This document shows, one piece after another, positions 8,475 through 16,768 of a stretch of 64,000 nucleotides of DNA. The stretch is from the NCBI RefSeq assembly GCF_022811605.1, contig NZ_CP094533.1:1302001-1366000 (forward strand), read 5' to 3'. The translations under genes and the position numbers were made by a program. The stretch is from Agromyces soli (lineage in GTDB: Bacteria; Actinomycetota; Actinomycetes; Actinomycetales; Microbacteriaceae). The notes under the pieces are model-generated. The model did no database searches and was not told the DNA's origin. It saw only the letters and a list, made by a program, of their open reading frames with translations. Numbering within the stretch: position 1 is the stretch's first letter; each line of letters opens with the position of its first letter.

Positions 8475-9901
8475 CCATCGACCTCAGAATCGCCGGCGGC
8501 ACCGTCGTCACCCCCGCCGGCCCCGAGCGGGCCGACGTGCTCGTGCACGACGGCCGCATCGCCGGCCTCGTCGGCCCCGACGTCGCGATCGACGCCGCGC
8601 GCACCGTCGACGCCACCGGGCGCCTCGTGCTCCCCGGCATGGTCGACGTGCACGTGCACACCCGAGAGCCCGGCTACGAGCACAAGGACGACATCCTCAC
8701 CACGACCCGCCAGGCCGCGGCCGGCGGCGTCACCACCATCTTCGGCATGCCGAACCTGAAGCCGCCGACCGTCGACGTCGAGACCCTCACCGACGTGTTC
8801 GAGCGCTACGCCTCGAGCTCGATCGTCGACTGGAACCACAACCCGGCGCCGACGAAGTTCGACGAGATCGAGCCGATGGCCGAGATGGGCATCAACGCCT
8901 TCAAGATCTACATGGTCGTCGACACGGGGCGCACCTACCCGCACCCGGCCGGCACCGGCATCCACGACCACGGCCACCTGCTGCAGATCATGGACCGCAT
9001 CGCGAAGACCGGCAAGCGCTTCATCGTGCACCCGCACGACCAGGCGCTCATGGACTACATCGAGGGCGAGGTGCTCGCCCGCGGCGAGAACACGCCGCAG
9101 GGCTACGCCTCCGCGTACGCCGCCCGCGAGGGCGTCATCTGGGACACGGCGATCGACGTCGTGCTGCGGCTCGCCGAGGCATCCGGATGCCCCGTGCACA
9201 TCGCGCACATCCAGACCCGCCGCTCGATCGAGGCGGTGCGCCGCGCGAAGGCCGCCGGCATCGACGTCACCTGCGAGGTGAACCACTGGGCGCCGTTCCT
9301 CTCCACATGGAACGACGTCGAGACCCTCGGCCCGTACGCCCTCTCCTACTGGGTGCCCGACGACAACCGGGCCGCCATCTGGGAGGGCATGCGCGACGGC
9401 ACCATCGACATCGCGAGCTCCGACCACGCGCCGCACACGCGCGAGGAGAAGGAGATCGGCTGGACCGAGATGTGGAGCGCGCACACCGGCACGCCCGGCA
9501 TCCAGTACTACTACGAGCTCATGCTCGACGCCGTGAACCGCGGCGAGCTGACCCTCGAGCGGGCCGTCGACATGGTCGCGACCATCCCCGCCGACAAGTT
9601 CGGCCTCGCCGGCGTCAAGGGCACCATCCAGGTCGGCGCCGACGCCGACCTCGTCATCGCCGACCCGGCCCACGAGTGGACGATCACGAACGACGACGTG
9701 CTCTCGAAGATCGGCTGGACCCCGTACGACGGGCGCACCATCAGCGCCCGCATCGAGCGCACCCTCGTGCGCGGCCAGGACGTGTACGCCGACGGCGAGG
9801 TCGTCGGCGCCCCCGGTCACGGAAAGCTCGCGGCCGCCCCGGCCGCAGCACATGCGGCACGCGCCGCCGAACCCGCGCTCGCCGCGAATGAAGGGAACTG
9901 A
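8471..9901 (+). CDS. Dihydroorotase/allantoinase/dihydropyrimidinase-like cyclic amidohydrolase
   Basis: 476-residue metal-dependent amidohydrolase that should open a cyclic amide/imide ring. Metal ligands are visible: HVHTREP (His-x-His), the Lys in NAFKIYMV expected to be carbamylated, His in FIVHPHDQ, His in VHIAHIQT and Asp in SSDHAPHT. The loops around the active site differ from the true dihydropyrimidinase at 22718, so substrates probably differ. It starts by GTGA overlap within the hydrolase stop and is followed after 3 bp by an LLM enzyme. The last 25 residues are an Ala-rich tail. De novo pyrimidine synthesis (pyrC) is unlikely because neighbours are catabolic and a transporter. Confidence 0.85.
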   Translation: MTIDLRIAGGTVVTPAGPERADVLVHDGRIAGLVGPDVAIDAARTVDATGRLVLPGMVDVHVHTREPGYEHKDDILTTTRQAAAGGVTTIFGMPNLKPPTVDVETLTDVFERYASSSIVDWNHNPAPTKFDEIEPMAEMGINAFKIYMVVDTGRTYPHPAGTGIHDHGHLLQIMDRIAKTGKRFIVHPHDQALMDYIEGEVLARGENTPQGYASAYAAREGVIWDTAIDVVLRLAEASGCPVHIAHIQTRRSIEAVRRAKAAGIDVTCEVNHWAPFLSTWNDVETLGPYALSYWVPDDNRAAIWEGMRDGTIDIASSDHAPHTREEKEIGWTEMWSAHTGTPGIQYYYELMLDAVNRGELTLERAVDMVATIPADKFGLAGVKGTIQVGADADLVIADPAHEWTITNDDVLSKIGWTPYDGRTISARIERTLVRGQDVYADGEVVGAPGHGKLAAAPAAAHAARAAEPALAANEGN

Positions 9902-9904
9902 CAC

Positions 9905-10879
9905 ATGAAATTCGGACTGCTGCTGCCGCACTTCGGCGAAGAGGCGAGCAAGGAGAAGCTGCTCGAGGGCTCGAAGCGCGCCGAGGAGCTCGGCTTCGAC
10001 TCCGTCTGGGTGCGCGACCACCTGGTGTTCGAGCCGCACGGCGAGATGGAGAAGCCGAACCGCACCTTCTACGACGCGCTCACGACGCTCACCGCGATCG
10101 GCGCCGTCACCGAGAAGCTCGAGCTCGGCACGGGCTCGCTCATCCCGTTCCGCCACCCGCTCGTCACCGCCCTCATGGCCGGCACGATGACCCAGCTGCT
10201 CGGGCCGCGCCTCATCCTCGGCTTCGGCGCCGGCACCTTCGACCACGAGTTCGAGGCGATCGGCTGGGGCGACCTCAACCGCGTCGACATGGTGCGCTCG
10301 AACGCCGAGATCCTGAAGCGGGTCTTCACCGAGAACGACGTCACCTACGACGACGGCATCTTCTCCTTCGAGAACGTCACGATCGAGCCGAAGCCCGTCG
10401 GCGGGAGCGTGCCGTTCTGGTACTGCGGCGCGACGCCGCGCTCGGCGCGCCTCGCGGCCGAGTACGCCGACGGCTGGATGCCGGGCCGCATCTCGCTCGC
10501 GTCGATGGCCAAGCGCATCGACGTCATGAAGGAGATGACGGACGCCTCGGGCCGCCCGATGCCGACCGTCGCCGTCATCCCGCCGACCTCGATCGAGGAG
10601 ACCCGCGAGGAGGCGCTCAAGCACGTGAACGTGCCCGGCCTGCTCGCCTGGGCCAACAAGGCCAAGTTCGCCGTGAAGCCGCCGTCGGGTAGCTTCGAGA
10701 CCGTCGAGGACCTGGAAGGCCAGCTCATCGTCGGCAACCCCGATGAAGCGGTCGCCGAGCTCAAGAAGTTCGAGGCGACGGGCGTCGAGCACGTCGTGTT
10801 CGACTTCCGGTTCAAGTTCGACAAGTTCTTCGACCAGATCGAGCTGCTCGGCAGCGAGGTGCTGCCGAAGATGCGCTGA
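9905..10879 (+). CDS. LLM-class flavin/F420-dependent oxidoreductase or monooxygenase
   Basis: 324-residue luciferase-like TIM barrel. The start KFGLLLPHFGEEASKEKLLEGSKRAEELGFDSVWVRDHL and the segment LGTGSLIPFRHP are family typical. Charged insertions near the C terminus (DFRFKFDKFFDQIELLG) may shape the substrate pocket. Members use either FMN with O2 or F420; the class alone does not tell which. It is encoded 3 bp after the cyclic amidohydrolase and just before the ABC importer, so it likely acts on the imported ring compound or its opened product. Confidence 0.85.
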   Translation: MKFGLLLPHFGEEASKEKLLEGSKRAEELGFDSVWVRDHLVFEPHGEMEKPNRTFYDALTTLTAIGAVTEKLELGTGSLIPFRHPLVTALMAGTMTQLLGPRLILGFGAGTFDHEFEAIGWGDLNRVDMVRSNAEILKRVFTENDVTYDDGIFSFENVTIEPKPVGGSVPFWYCGATPRSARLAAEYADGWMPGRISLASMAKRIDVMKEMTDASGRPMPTVAVIPPTSIEETREEALKHVNVPGLLAWANKAKFAVKPPSGSFETVEDLEGQLIVGNPDEAVAELKKFEATGVEHVVFDFRFKFDKFFDQIELLGSEVLPKMR

Positions 10880-10917
10880 CGCGGCAGCTCCGCCGCGCCC
10901 CCGAAATGGAGAATGAG

Positions 10918-11745
10918 ATGACGACGACGTCAATCGAACGGAACGAGGCGGGTGCGCCGCTGATCTCGGTGCGCGACCTGTCGGTGAGCTACGACGTAGC
11001 GCGAACGGGCAAGCGGCTGACGGCCATCGAGGGCGTGGACCTCGACGTGCACGAGGGTGAGTTCATCACCGTGCTCGGGCCGTCGGGGTGCGGCAAGACG
11101 ACGTTCATGAACGTCGTCGCGGGACTGGTGAAGCCGACGACGGGCACGGTGCTCGTCGGCGGCTCGCCGGTCACCGGGCCCGGGCCGGACCGCGCGGTCG
11201 TGTTCCAGGACTACGCGCTGCTGCCGTGGCGCACGGTCTTCGACAATGTGAAGTTCGGCCTCGAGATGCAGAAGGAGCTGAAGGGCGCCGGCTGGCGGGA
11301 GCGCGTGCAGGACGCGATCGAGCTCGTCGGGCTCGCCGGCTTCGAGCAGTCCTACCCGCGGGAGCTCTCCGGCGGCATGCAGCAGCGCGTGGGCCTCGCC
11401 CGCGCGGTCGTGGCGGAGCCGCGCATCCTGCTGATGGACGAGCCGCTCGGCGCCGTCGACGCCCTCACCCGCGAGGTGATGCGCGACGAGATCGAGAAGC
11501 TCATGGCGGCCACCGGCAAGACGGTGCTGTTCATCACGCACTCCATCGAGGAGGCCATCCTGCTCGGCGACCGGATCGTGGTGTTCAAGAGCCACCCCGG
11601 TGCCATCAAGGAGATCATCGAGACCGGGCTCGAGCGCCCGCGCTCCGAGCGCAGCATCCAGCACGATCCGCGCTTCCTCGAGCTGCGCGACCACCTCTGG
11701 GACGCCCTGCAGGGCGAGGCCACGGCGGCGGCGGTCTCGAAATGA
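10918..11745 (+). CDS. ABC importer ATP-binding protein, nitrate/sulfonate/taurine type
   Basis: 275-residue ATPase of the NrtD/SsuB/TauB class: Walker A GPSGCGKTT, Q-loop VVFQDYALLPWRTVFDN, signature LSGGMQQRVGLARA, Walker B RILLMDEPLGAVD, H-loop FITHSIEEA. ATG 10918 has GGAG at 10908-10911 six nt upstream and is preferred over ATG 10906. It energises the two permeases that follow; the first overlaps by ATGA. The substrate-binding protein is encoded separately at 14285-15361 on the other strand. Confidence 0.92.
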   Translation: MTTTSIERNEAGAPLISVRDLSVSYDVARTGKRLTAIEGVDLDVHEGEFITVLGPSGCGKTTFMNVVAGLVKPTTGTVLVGGSPVTGPGPDRAVVFQDYALLPWRTVFDNVKFGLEMQKELKGAGWRERVQDAIELVGLAGFEQSYPRELSGGMQQRVGLARAVVAEPRILLMDEPLGAVDALTREVMRDEIEKLMAATGKTVLFITHSIEEAILLGDRIVVFKSHPGAIKEIIETGLERPRSERSIQHDPRFLELRDHLWDALQGEATAAAVSK

Positions 11746-12575
11746 GCGCCTTCCTCGCCGCCGGGCCGAACCTCGGCCGGGGCGGCATCGGCGCCTGGCT
11801 CGCCGGACTCAGTCCGGCGGGCAAGGCGGGCGTGCTCGCGATCGAGGTCGTGGTCATGCTCGTCGTGTGGCAGCTCGTCGTCGGGGTGTTCGGCTGGATC
11901 AACCCCGTGTTCCTGCCGCCGCCCACCGCCATCGCGCAGGGCTTCGTCGAGCTCGTCTCGGGCGGGATGCTGTGGCCGAACATGCTGATCTCGGCGCAGG
12001 CATGGCTCATCGGCTTCGCGATCGCCGCGGTGATCGCCATCCCGGTCGGCCTGCTGATGGGCAGCTCGCTGCCCATGGACCGGGTCGTCGGGCCGATCGC
12101 GTGGACGATCTACGCGACGCCGACGATCGCGTACCAGCCGCTCGCGAAGGCGTGGTTCGGCTTCGGGATCGGGCCGGTGATCTTCCTGGTCGCCGTCAGT
12201 GCGCTGTTCCCGATCCTGCTGAACGTGGCGGCGGGCATGCGCACCACGAACGCCTCGATCATCCGCGCGGGCAAGGTGTACGGCGCGAGCCGCACGCAGC
12301 TGTACCGCTCGGTGTACCTGCCGTCGACGGTGCCGTTCCTCTTCGCCGGGCTCCGGCAGGCGGTCGTGCTCGCGACGATCGGCATGGTCGTCGCCGAGCT
12401 CGCCGGTTCGGCCTCGGGCATGGGCGCGCTCATCATCAAGGCGGCCAACACGTACCAGACCGACCAGGCGTTCGCCGCGATCGCGATCGTGGTGGCGTGG
12501 AGCGTCGGGATGACCCAGGTGGTGACCCTCGTCGAACGATGGGTCGCCCCGTGGACGAGGAAGGGCCGGCGATGA
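11742..12575 (+). CDS. ABC importer permease 1, SsuC/NrtB type
   Basis: 277-residue membrane permease with about six helices. The FLPPPTAIAQGF motif follows the first helix, and the EAA-like coupling loop is in AGKVYGASRTQLYRSVYLPSTVPFLFAGLRQA. It partners with permease 2 (12572-13411); two different permease subunits make a heterodimer, as in pyrimidine-precursor and aromatic-acid importers. It overlaps both neighbours by 4 bp. Confidence 0.9.
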   Translation: MSAFLAAGPNLGRGGIGAWLAGLSPAGKAGVLAIEVVVMLVVWQLVVGVFGWINPVFLPPPTAIAQGFVELVSGGMLWPNMLISAQAWLIGFAIAAVIAIPVGLLMGSSLPMDRVVGPIAWTIYATPTIAYQPLAKAWFGFGIGPVIFLVAVSALFPILLNVAAGMRTTNASIIRAGKVYGASRTQLYRSVYLPSTVPFLFAGLRQAVVLATIGMVVAELAGSASGMGALIIKAANTYQTDQAFAAIAIVVAWSVGMTQVVTLVERWVAPWTRKGRR

Positions 12576-13411
12576 CCGTCACCAGTGCGACCGGCACGAT
12601 GCGCATCGTGCGCCCCCGGCGGGTGATCCGACGGAGCGAGGCCAAGTGGACCTGGCTGCTCGTCGGCGTCATCGCCGCCATCCTGCTGATCTGGGAGGCC
12701 GCGGTCAGCTGGCTGCAGCTCATCCCGGCGTCGTTCCTGCCGCCGCCCACGGCCATCGCGGTGTCGTTCGGCAAGCTGCTCGTCGACCCGGAGTTCTGGG
12801 GCGCGTTCGGCTACAGCCTCGGCAACGTCGCGATCGGCCTCGTCATCGCCGTCGTGGTCGGCGTCACCGTCGGCCTCGCGGTCGGCTGGTCGCCGGTGCT
12901 GCGCTTCACCGTCGCGCCGTTCCTCTGGCTCCTGTACTCGACGCCGAAGGTGGCGCTCGCGCCGCTGTTCATCCTCGGCCTCGGGCTCGGCAGCGAGTCG
13001 AAGATCGCGTTGGTGTTCCTGCTCGCGGTGTTCCCGATCATCCTGAACACGATGGAGGGCGCCGTCACGGTCAGCACTTCGCTCGTGAACGCGGGGCGGG
13101 TGTACGGCGTCAACGGCGTCGCCCTCGGCTGGAAGATCATCGTCCCGGCGACGCTGCCGTACAGCCTGTCGGGCATCCAGCGCGGTGCCGCGCTGGGGTT
13201 CACCGGCGAGGTGCTCGGCGAGTTCCTCGGCGGCACGGGCGGGCTCGGGCACATGCTCGAGTACGCCGCCTACCAGTTCCAGATGGATGACGCGATCGCC
13301 ATGGTCATCGTGATGGTGATCATCGCGAACCTGACGCTGCTGCTCATCTCCACCCTGCGGCGCCGCCTGGCGCCGTGGTACGACGACCGGAAGATCGCGG
13401 GGGCCTCCTGA
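12572..13411 (+). CDS. ABC importer permease 2, SsuC/NrtB type
   Basis: 279-residue permease homologous to the preceding one, again with the PASFLPPPTAIAVSF element and the EAA-like loop AGRVYGVNGVALGWKIIVPATLPYSLSGI. Six helices are predicted, with a basic N-terminal tail of about 25 residues facing the cytoplasm. The start overlaps the previous stop by ATGA; the stop overlaps the ridA-like start by TGATG. Confidence 0.9.
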   Translation: MTVTSATGTMRIVRPRRVIRRSEAKWTWLLVGVIAAILLIWEAAVSWLQLIPASFLPPPTAIAVSFGKLLVDPEFWGAFGYSLGNVAIGLVIAVVVGVTVGLAVGWSPVLRFTVAPFLWLLYSTPKVALAPLFILGLGLGSESKIALVFLLAVFPIILNTMEGAVTVSTSLVNAGRVYGVNGVALGWKIIVPATLPYSLSGIQRGAALGFTGEVLGEFLGGTGGLGHMLEYAAYQFQMDDAIAMVIVMVIIANLTLLLISTLRRRLAPWYDDRKIAGAS

Positions 13412-13809
13412 TGCACAAGCAGATCGTCATCCCCGAGGGCGTGTACCCGCCCACGGCGGACTTCAGCCAGGCGATCCGGGTCTCCGGCGGCGACCTGGTG
13501 TTCCTCAGCGGGATCATCGGCATGCGGCCGGACGGCACGATGCCCGCCGAGCCCGCGGCGCAGATCGAGCTCGCCTTCGAGAACCTCGTGAAGGTGCTCG
13601 AGGCGGCCGGGGCGACGGCGGCGGATGTCGTGAAGGTGAACGTGTTCGTGCGGGACGACTTCCAGCTCGTGCGCGACGAGCTGCGGGCCATCCGCGCCCG
13701 GTACTTCACGCACGACTTCCCGGTGTCGACGCTGATCCAGGTCGCCGGCTTCGCCGGGCCGGACTACCGCTTCGAGATCGAGGCGATCGCGGCGGTGCCC
13801 TCGGGCTGA
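13411..13809 (+). CDS. RidA/YjgF/RutC-family protein without the conserved Arg
   Basis: 132-residue trimeric-barrel family protein. Family hallmarks GDLVFLSGIIG, Q-x-x-x-A-F-E-N-L and the C-terminal FEIEAIA are present. The catalytic Arg of imine deaminases (PARxxVEV in RidA) is replaced: FPVSTLIQV has Ser106 there. So it probably does not hydrolyse 2-iminoacids; a RutC-like or chaperone/ligand-binding role is more likely. It is last in the hydrolase-amidohydrolase-LLM-ABC operon, which together with the LLM and hydrolase gives a Rut-pathway-like gene set. Confidence 0.85.
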   Translation: MHKQIVIPEGVYPPTADFSQAIRVSGGDLVFLSGIIGMRPDGTMPAEPAAQIELAFENLVKVLEAAGATAADVVKVNVFVRDDFQLVRDELRAIRARYFTHDFPVSTLIQVAGFAGPDYRFEIEAIAAVPSG

Positions 13810-13839
13810 GTCGCGGCGCGCCGCTCGTGGCGAGAGACT

Positions 13840-13876
13840 GCCGGCCCCCGTTTCATGCGCGATGACGGGGGCCGGC
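13840..13876 (+). terminator. Hairpin terminator after the ridA-like gene
   Basis: A 12-bp perfect stem (GCCGGCCCCCGT at 13840-13851 and its complement at 13865-13876) with a 13-nt loop, 30 bp after the stop of the ABC/ridA operon. Confidence 0.6.
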
Positions 13877-13940
13877 TTCGTCGTGCCCGCCCGGTGCACC
13901 CCCGCCCGCGCCCTCCCTCTCACCCGGCTCCCTCTCACCC

Positions 13941-14002
13941 GGCAAGACGGCACGATTTGCGGGTGGCGGCGCCCGCGCACCCGCGAATAGTGCCGTCTTG
14001 CC
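13941..14002. repeat. 62-nt palindromic repeat (PAL62), copy 1
   Basis: Arms GGCAAGACGGCACGATTTGC and the matching right arm ending GTGCCGTCTTGCC pair over about 24 bp (two mismatches) around a GC-rich loop. It is the same length and layout as copies at 14110, 28301 and 48066. It lies in a 476-bp gap without genes. Confidence 0.8.
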
Positions 14003-14109
14003 GGCACGAGGTCGGCCGCGATCGGGGAGGGGATGCCGCGTCCGTCGCGCGCCTGCGCCACTGCGAGGCATCCACCGCCGCCGGACGCGGCCCCTCCCCG
14101 CCTCCGCCA

Positions 14110-14171
14110 GGCAAGACGTCACTATCGGTGGGTGGCGGCGCCCGCGCACCCGCGAATAGTGCCGTCTTGCC
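14110..14171. repeat. 62-nt palindromic repeat (PAL62), copy 2
   Basis: Direct-orientation partner of copy 1, 169 bp apart start to start. Left arm GGCAAGACGTCACTATCGGT, right arm ending GTGCCGTCTTGCC; the loop GGCGGCGCCCGCGC is identical to copy 1. Confidence 0.8.
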
Positions 14172-14227
14172 GGGTAGGGGGCGGGGGATGCCGGGCGGGC
14201 GGGCCGGGGCCCGCCGCCGGACACGAC

Positions 14228-14263
14228 GGAGCCCCCGCCGTCATGCGCTGCGGCGGGGGCTCC
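14228..14263 (-). terminator. Hairpin terminator of the substrate-binding protein gene
   Basis: A perfect 13-bp stem (GGAGCCCCCGCCG at 14228-14240 and complement at 14251-14263) with a 10-nt loop, 21 bp beyond the stop of the minus-strand SBP gene. Confidence 0.6.
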
Positions 14264-14284
14264 GAGGATCGGGATGGAACCCGA

Positions 14285-15361
14285 TCAGGGGTACGGCAGG
14301 GTGGCCGGCGGGTCGTTCTCGACGCCGACGAGCTCCTGGGCCTTCTCGAGGTACGCGAGCTGCCCCGCGTCGAACTCGAGCGGCTCGAGCGACTGCGTCT
14401 CGATCGTGGTGTCCCACGCGTCCTGGTCGAAGTACAGGTTCGAGCAGGCGAGGTGCCCGTCGAGCACCCACACGCTGTCCGAGCCTCGGAGCGCCGAGAC
14501 GTCGAAGTCGTTCGCCTCGTAGATGTCGAGGATCTCGTCGACGTTCTCAGGGAACTCGCCCGGCGCCGGGGCGGTCATGAAGTCCGCCGCCTTCAGCGTC
14601 GCGCGGAGGAACCGCACGAGCGTGTTCGGGTTCTTCTGCGCCCAGTCGGTGCCGGCGACCTGCACGTCGTTCGCCCAGTTGCGCAGCGCCTCGACGATGA
14701 TGTTCGCCCCGTGCTCCTCGAGCGCGGGGCGGTCATCGGTGTAGAAGGGCTGCAGGCTGATGCGGTCGTTGATGAAGAACTCGGTCCAGGACTCCGAGCC
14801 GGGGCCGGGGTACACGACCTCGACGTTCACGGTGTCGAGGTCCCAGCCCTCTTCCTTCAGCACCAGCTTGCGCTGGAACTCGGCCGGGTCGCCGGGGGTG
14901 CCGGCGAGCGTGACCGTCGTGCCGTCGAGGTCCTCGACCGACTCGATGCCCTTCTGCACCGCGAAGTCGAAGTTCTGCCGGCAGTAATGCCCGCCGACGA
15001 GGTCGATCGGGACGCCGCCCCGGATCGCCTCGATGACGGTGCCGGTCGACTCGACGCCGATGTCGGCGCTGCCCGACGCGACGGCCGCGGTGACGTTGTC
15101 GGCGGTGATGACCTCGACGGTGAGGCCCTCCTCCTCGTAGTAGCCGAGGTCCGTGCCGAGCACGTACATCGAGTACATGGTGATGTCGGGGAAGGGGATG
15201 GCGACCGTGATGTCGGTGTCCTCGGCGGGGCCGGGCTCGCCGTCGCCGAGGTCGACCGGGCCGGACGGCGCCGGTGCGGCGGAGCTGCAACCGACGAGCA
15301 GCGCCAGTGCTGCGATGCCGGCTGCAGCCGCCAGGCTGCTGCGGGGGATGGATTTGCGCAT
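14285..15361 (-). CDS. ABC importer substrate-binding lipoprotein, NMT1/THI5/SsuA-like
   Basis: 358-residue binding lipoprotein; the signal peptide ends in L-V-G-C with Cys25 as predicted lipid anchor. The mature domain has the NMT1/THI5-like start ITVAIPFPDITMYSMYVLGTDLGYYEEEGL and the GSADIGVESTGTVIEAIRGG hinge, typical of binders of pyrimidine precursors, sulfonates, nitrate and aromatic acids. It should deliver to the permeases at 11742-13411, although it is transcribed separately and convergently with them. Two Cys (YCRQ and LACSN) could form a disulfide. Start ATG 15361 is preferred because the signal peptide follows at once. Operator site 3 lies about 70 bp upstream. Confidence 0.88.
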   Translation of the reverse strand: MRKSIPRSSLAAAAGIAALALLVGCSSAAPAPSGPVDLGDGEPGPAEDTDITVAIPFPDITMYSMYVLGTDLGYYEEEGLTVEVITADNVTAAVASGSADIGVESTGTVIEAIRGGVPIDLVGGHYCRQNFDFAVQKGIESVEDLDGTTVTLAGTPGDPAEFQRKLVLKEEGWDLDTVNVEVVYPGPGSESWTEFFINDRISLQPFYTDDRPALEEHGANIIVEALRNWANDVQVAGTDWAQKNPNTLVRFLRATLKAADFMTAPAPGEFPENVDEILDIYEANDFDVSALRGSDSVWVLDGHLACSNLYFDQDAWDTTIETQSLEPLEFDAGQLAYLEKAQELVGVENDPPATLPYP

Positions 15362-15429
15362 GACTCTCCATTCTTGGCGGGATAGACCCTCGCGGTCGGA
15401 TCCCGCGGGAACGGCACCGTCCGCGAGTA

Positions 15430-15444
15430 TGGATACGGTATCCA
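15430..15444. promoter_or_regulatory. Candidate GntR operator, site 3 (perfect palindrome)
   Basis: TGGATACGGTATCCA, a perfect 7-1-7 palindrome, upstream of the minus-strand SBP gene. Confidence 0.7.
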
Positions 15445-15626
15445 ATCTGCGTCAGGCTGTCCATGCCTTCTTTCCGGAGGGCGAGTGGTTGCATTCTCGG
15501 GGCGAGTGGTCTCGCGGGCGGCCGGGCGATCGCGCGCAGCCGGATCTCGGTGGGATGCTCGGAGTGGACCGCGGATGCCTCGTGACGCGTCCGGCCACCC
15601 GATCCACTGGACGCGGATTGCAATTT

Positions 15627-15641
15627 TGGATACCGTATCCA
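15627..15641. promoter_or_regulatory. Candidate GntR operator, site 4 (perfect palindrome)
   Basis: TGGATACCGTATCCA, a perfect 7-1-7 palindrome ending 23 bp before the GTG of the zinc alcohol dehydrogenase gene. It is preceded by TTT as in site 1. Its position suggests it blocks the promoter or transcription start. Confidence 0.72.
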
Positions 15642-15664
15642 GAAAGACGACGCGAGGAGGCGGA

Positions 15665-16666
15665 GTGCGGGCAGCGCTGCTCACCGATCACACCCTGGAG
15701 GCGCTCGCCGTCGCCGAGGTGCCGGTTCCGGCCCCGGGCGCGGGCGAGGTGCTCGTGCGCGTCGAGACCGTCGGCGTGAACCAGCTCGACCGCAACGTCA
15801 TCGCCGGCATCGGCCCGGGTGCCGCCGCGAAGCTCCCCCGCGTGCTCGGCATCGACCCGGCCGGCACGATCGTCGCCGTCGGGCCCGGTATGAGCGAGGC
15901 GCGCCTCGGCCGCCCGGTCGTCGTGAAGCCGAACATCCCCTGCGGCGAGTGCCGCAGCTGCGCCGCCGGCCGCGAAGCCGACTGCCCCGCGCAGACCGTG
16001 CTGGGTGTGCACCGCAACGGCGGCGCCGCCGAGTTCGTCACCGTGCCCGAGCGCAACGCGATCGACCGCGGCGAGATCCCCGCGGCCTTCGCCACCGCGG
16101 CCGTGCACACCGTGCCGATCGTGCTGAACGCCTTCGAGGCGATCGGCGTCGGCGAGGGCGACCGGCTCCTCGTCACCGGCGCGGGCGGCATGCTCGGCCA
16201 GATCGCGCTGCAGCTCGGCGTCGCGAGCGGCGCCGAGACGGTCGGGGCATCCCGCGCCGCAGCCCCCGCACCCGAGGGTGCGCGCGTGCTCCGCGCCGGC
16301 TCGCCCGCCGAGCTCCGCGAACGGCTCACCGCCGAGGCGCCCTTCGACGCGGTCGTCGACGTCGGCGGGCACGGGCCGACCTTCGCCGCCGGCATCGCCG
16401 CGCTCGCCTGGGGCGGTCGCGCCGTGACCTGCGCCGCCTCCGTCGACCCGGTGCTCGAGCTCGACCAGCGCAGCTTCTACCTCCGCAGGCTGCGGCTCGT
16501 CGGCGTCGCGAGCGCCGACTTCGCGCAGGTGCGCCGCGCGCTGAAGCTCGTCGCCGAGGGCCGGGTGGTCCCGCCCGTCGCAGCGCGGTTCCCGCTCGAG
16601 CGGATCGCGGATGCCTACCGCGCGCCCCGCACGGCACCCGGCAAGGTGATCGTCGATGTCCCCTGA
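15665..16666 (+). CDS. Zinc-type medium-chain alcohol dehydrogenase
   Basis: 333-residue MDR-family oxidoreductase. The structural-zinc Cys cluster is complete (CGECRSC then C after seven residues), GIDPAGTIVAVG carries the usual core motif, and the nucleotide-binding Gly motif reads VTGAGGMLGQIALQLG. GTG 15665 is chosen because AGGAGG (15655-15660) lies just upstream; longer open reading into the operator region is not real. It probably oxidises an alcohol or reduces an enoyl/aldehyde intermediate of the island pathway with NAD(P). It is the first gene of the rightward unit continuing to the CoA-transferase and dioxygenase genes. Confidence 0.88.
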   Translation: MRAALLTDHTLEALAVAEVPVPAPGAGEVLVRVETVGVNQLDRNVIAGIGPGAAAKLPRVLGIDPAGTIVAVGPGMSEARLGRPVVVKPNIPCGECRSCAAGREADCPAQTVLGVHRNGGAAEFVTVPERNAIDRGEIPAAFATAAVHTVPIVLNAFEAIGVGEGDRLLVTGAGGMLGQIALQLGVASGAETVGASRAAAPAPEGARVLRAGSPAELRERLTAEAPFDAVVDVGGHGPTFAAGIAALAWGGRAVTCAASVDPVLELDQRSFYLRRLRLVGVASADFAQVRRALKLVAEGRVVPPVAARFPLERIADAYRAPRTAPGKVIVDVP

Positions 16667-16768
16667 GCTCGCGCGGTCCCCTGCGTCTCGAGCCGGCGCC
16701 CGCGCTGACGTGCACGCCGTCGCCGCATCCCCCGTCCCCCGTCCAGCAAGAGGAGAGGACCTCCCCGC

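Noticed and set aside
8471-9901. Calling this gene pyrC (biosynthetic dihydroorotase)
   Set aside because: Metal motifs alone do not separate dihydroorotase from allantoinase or hydantoinase, and the operon is catabolic with a transporter.
13941-14171. Two direct 62-nt repeats as a possible CRISPR array
   Set aside because: Only two units, palindromic arms with variable sequence, no constant spacers and no cas genes. The same element recurs alone elsewhere.
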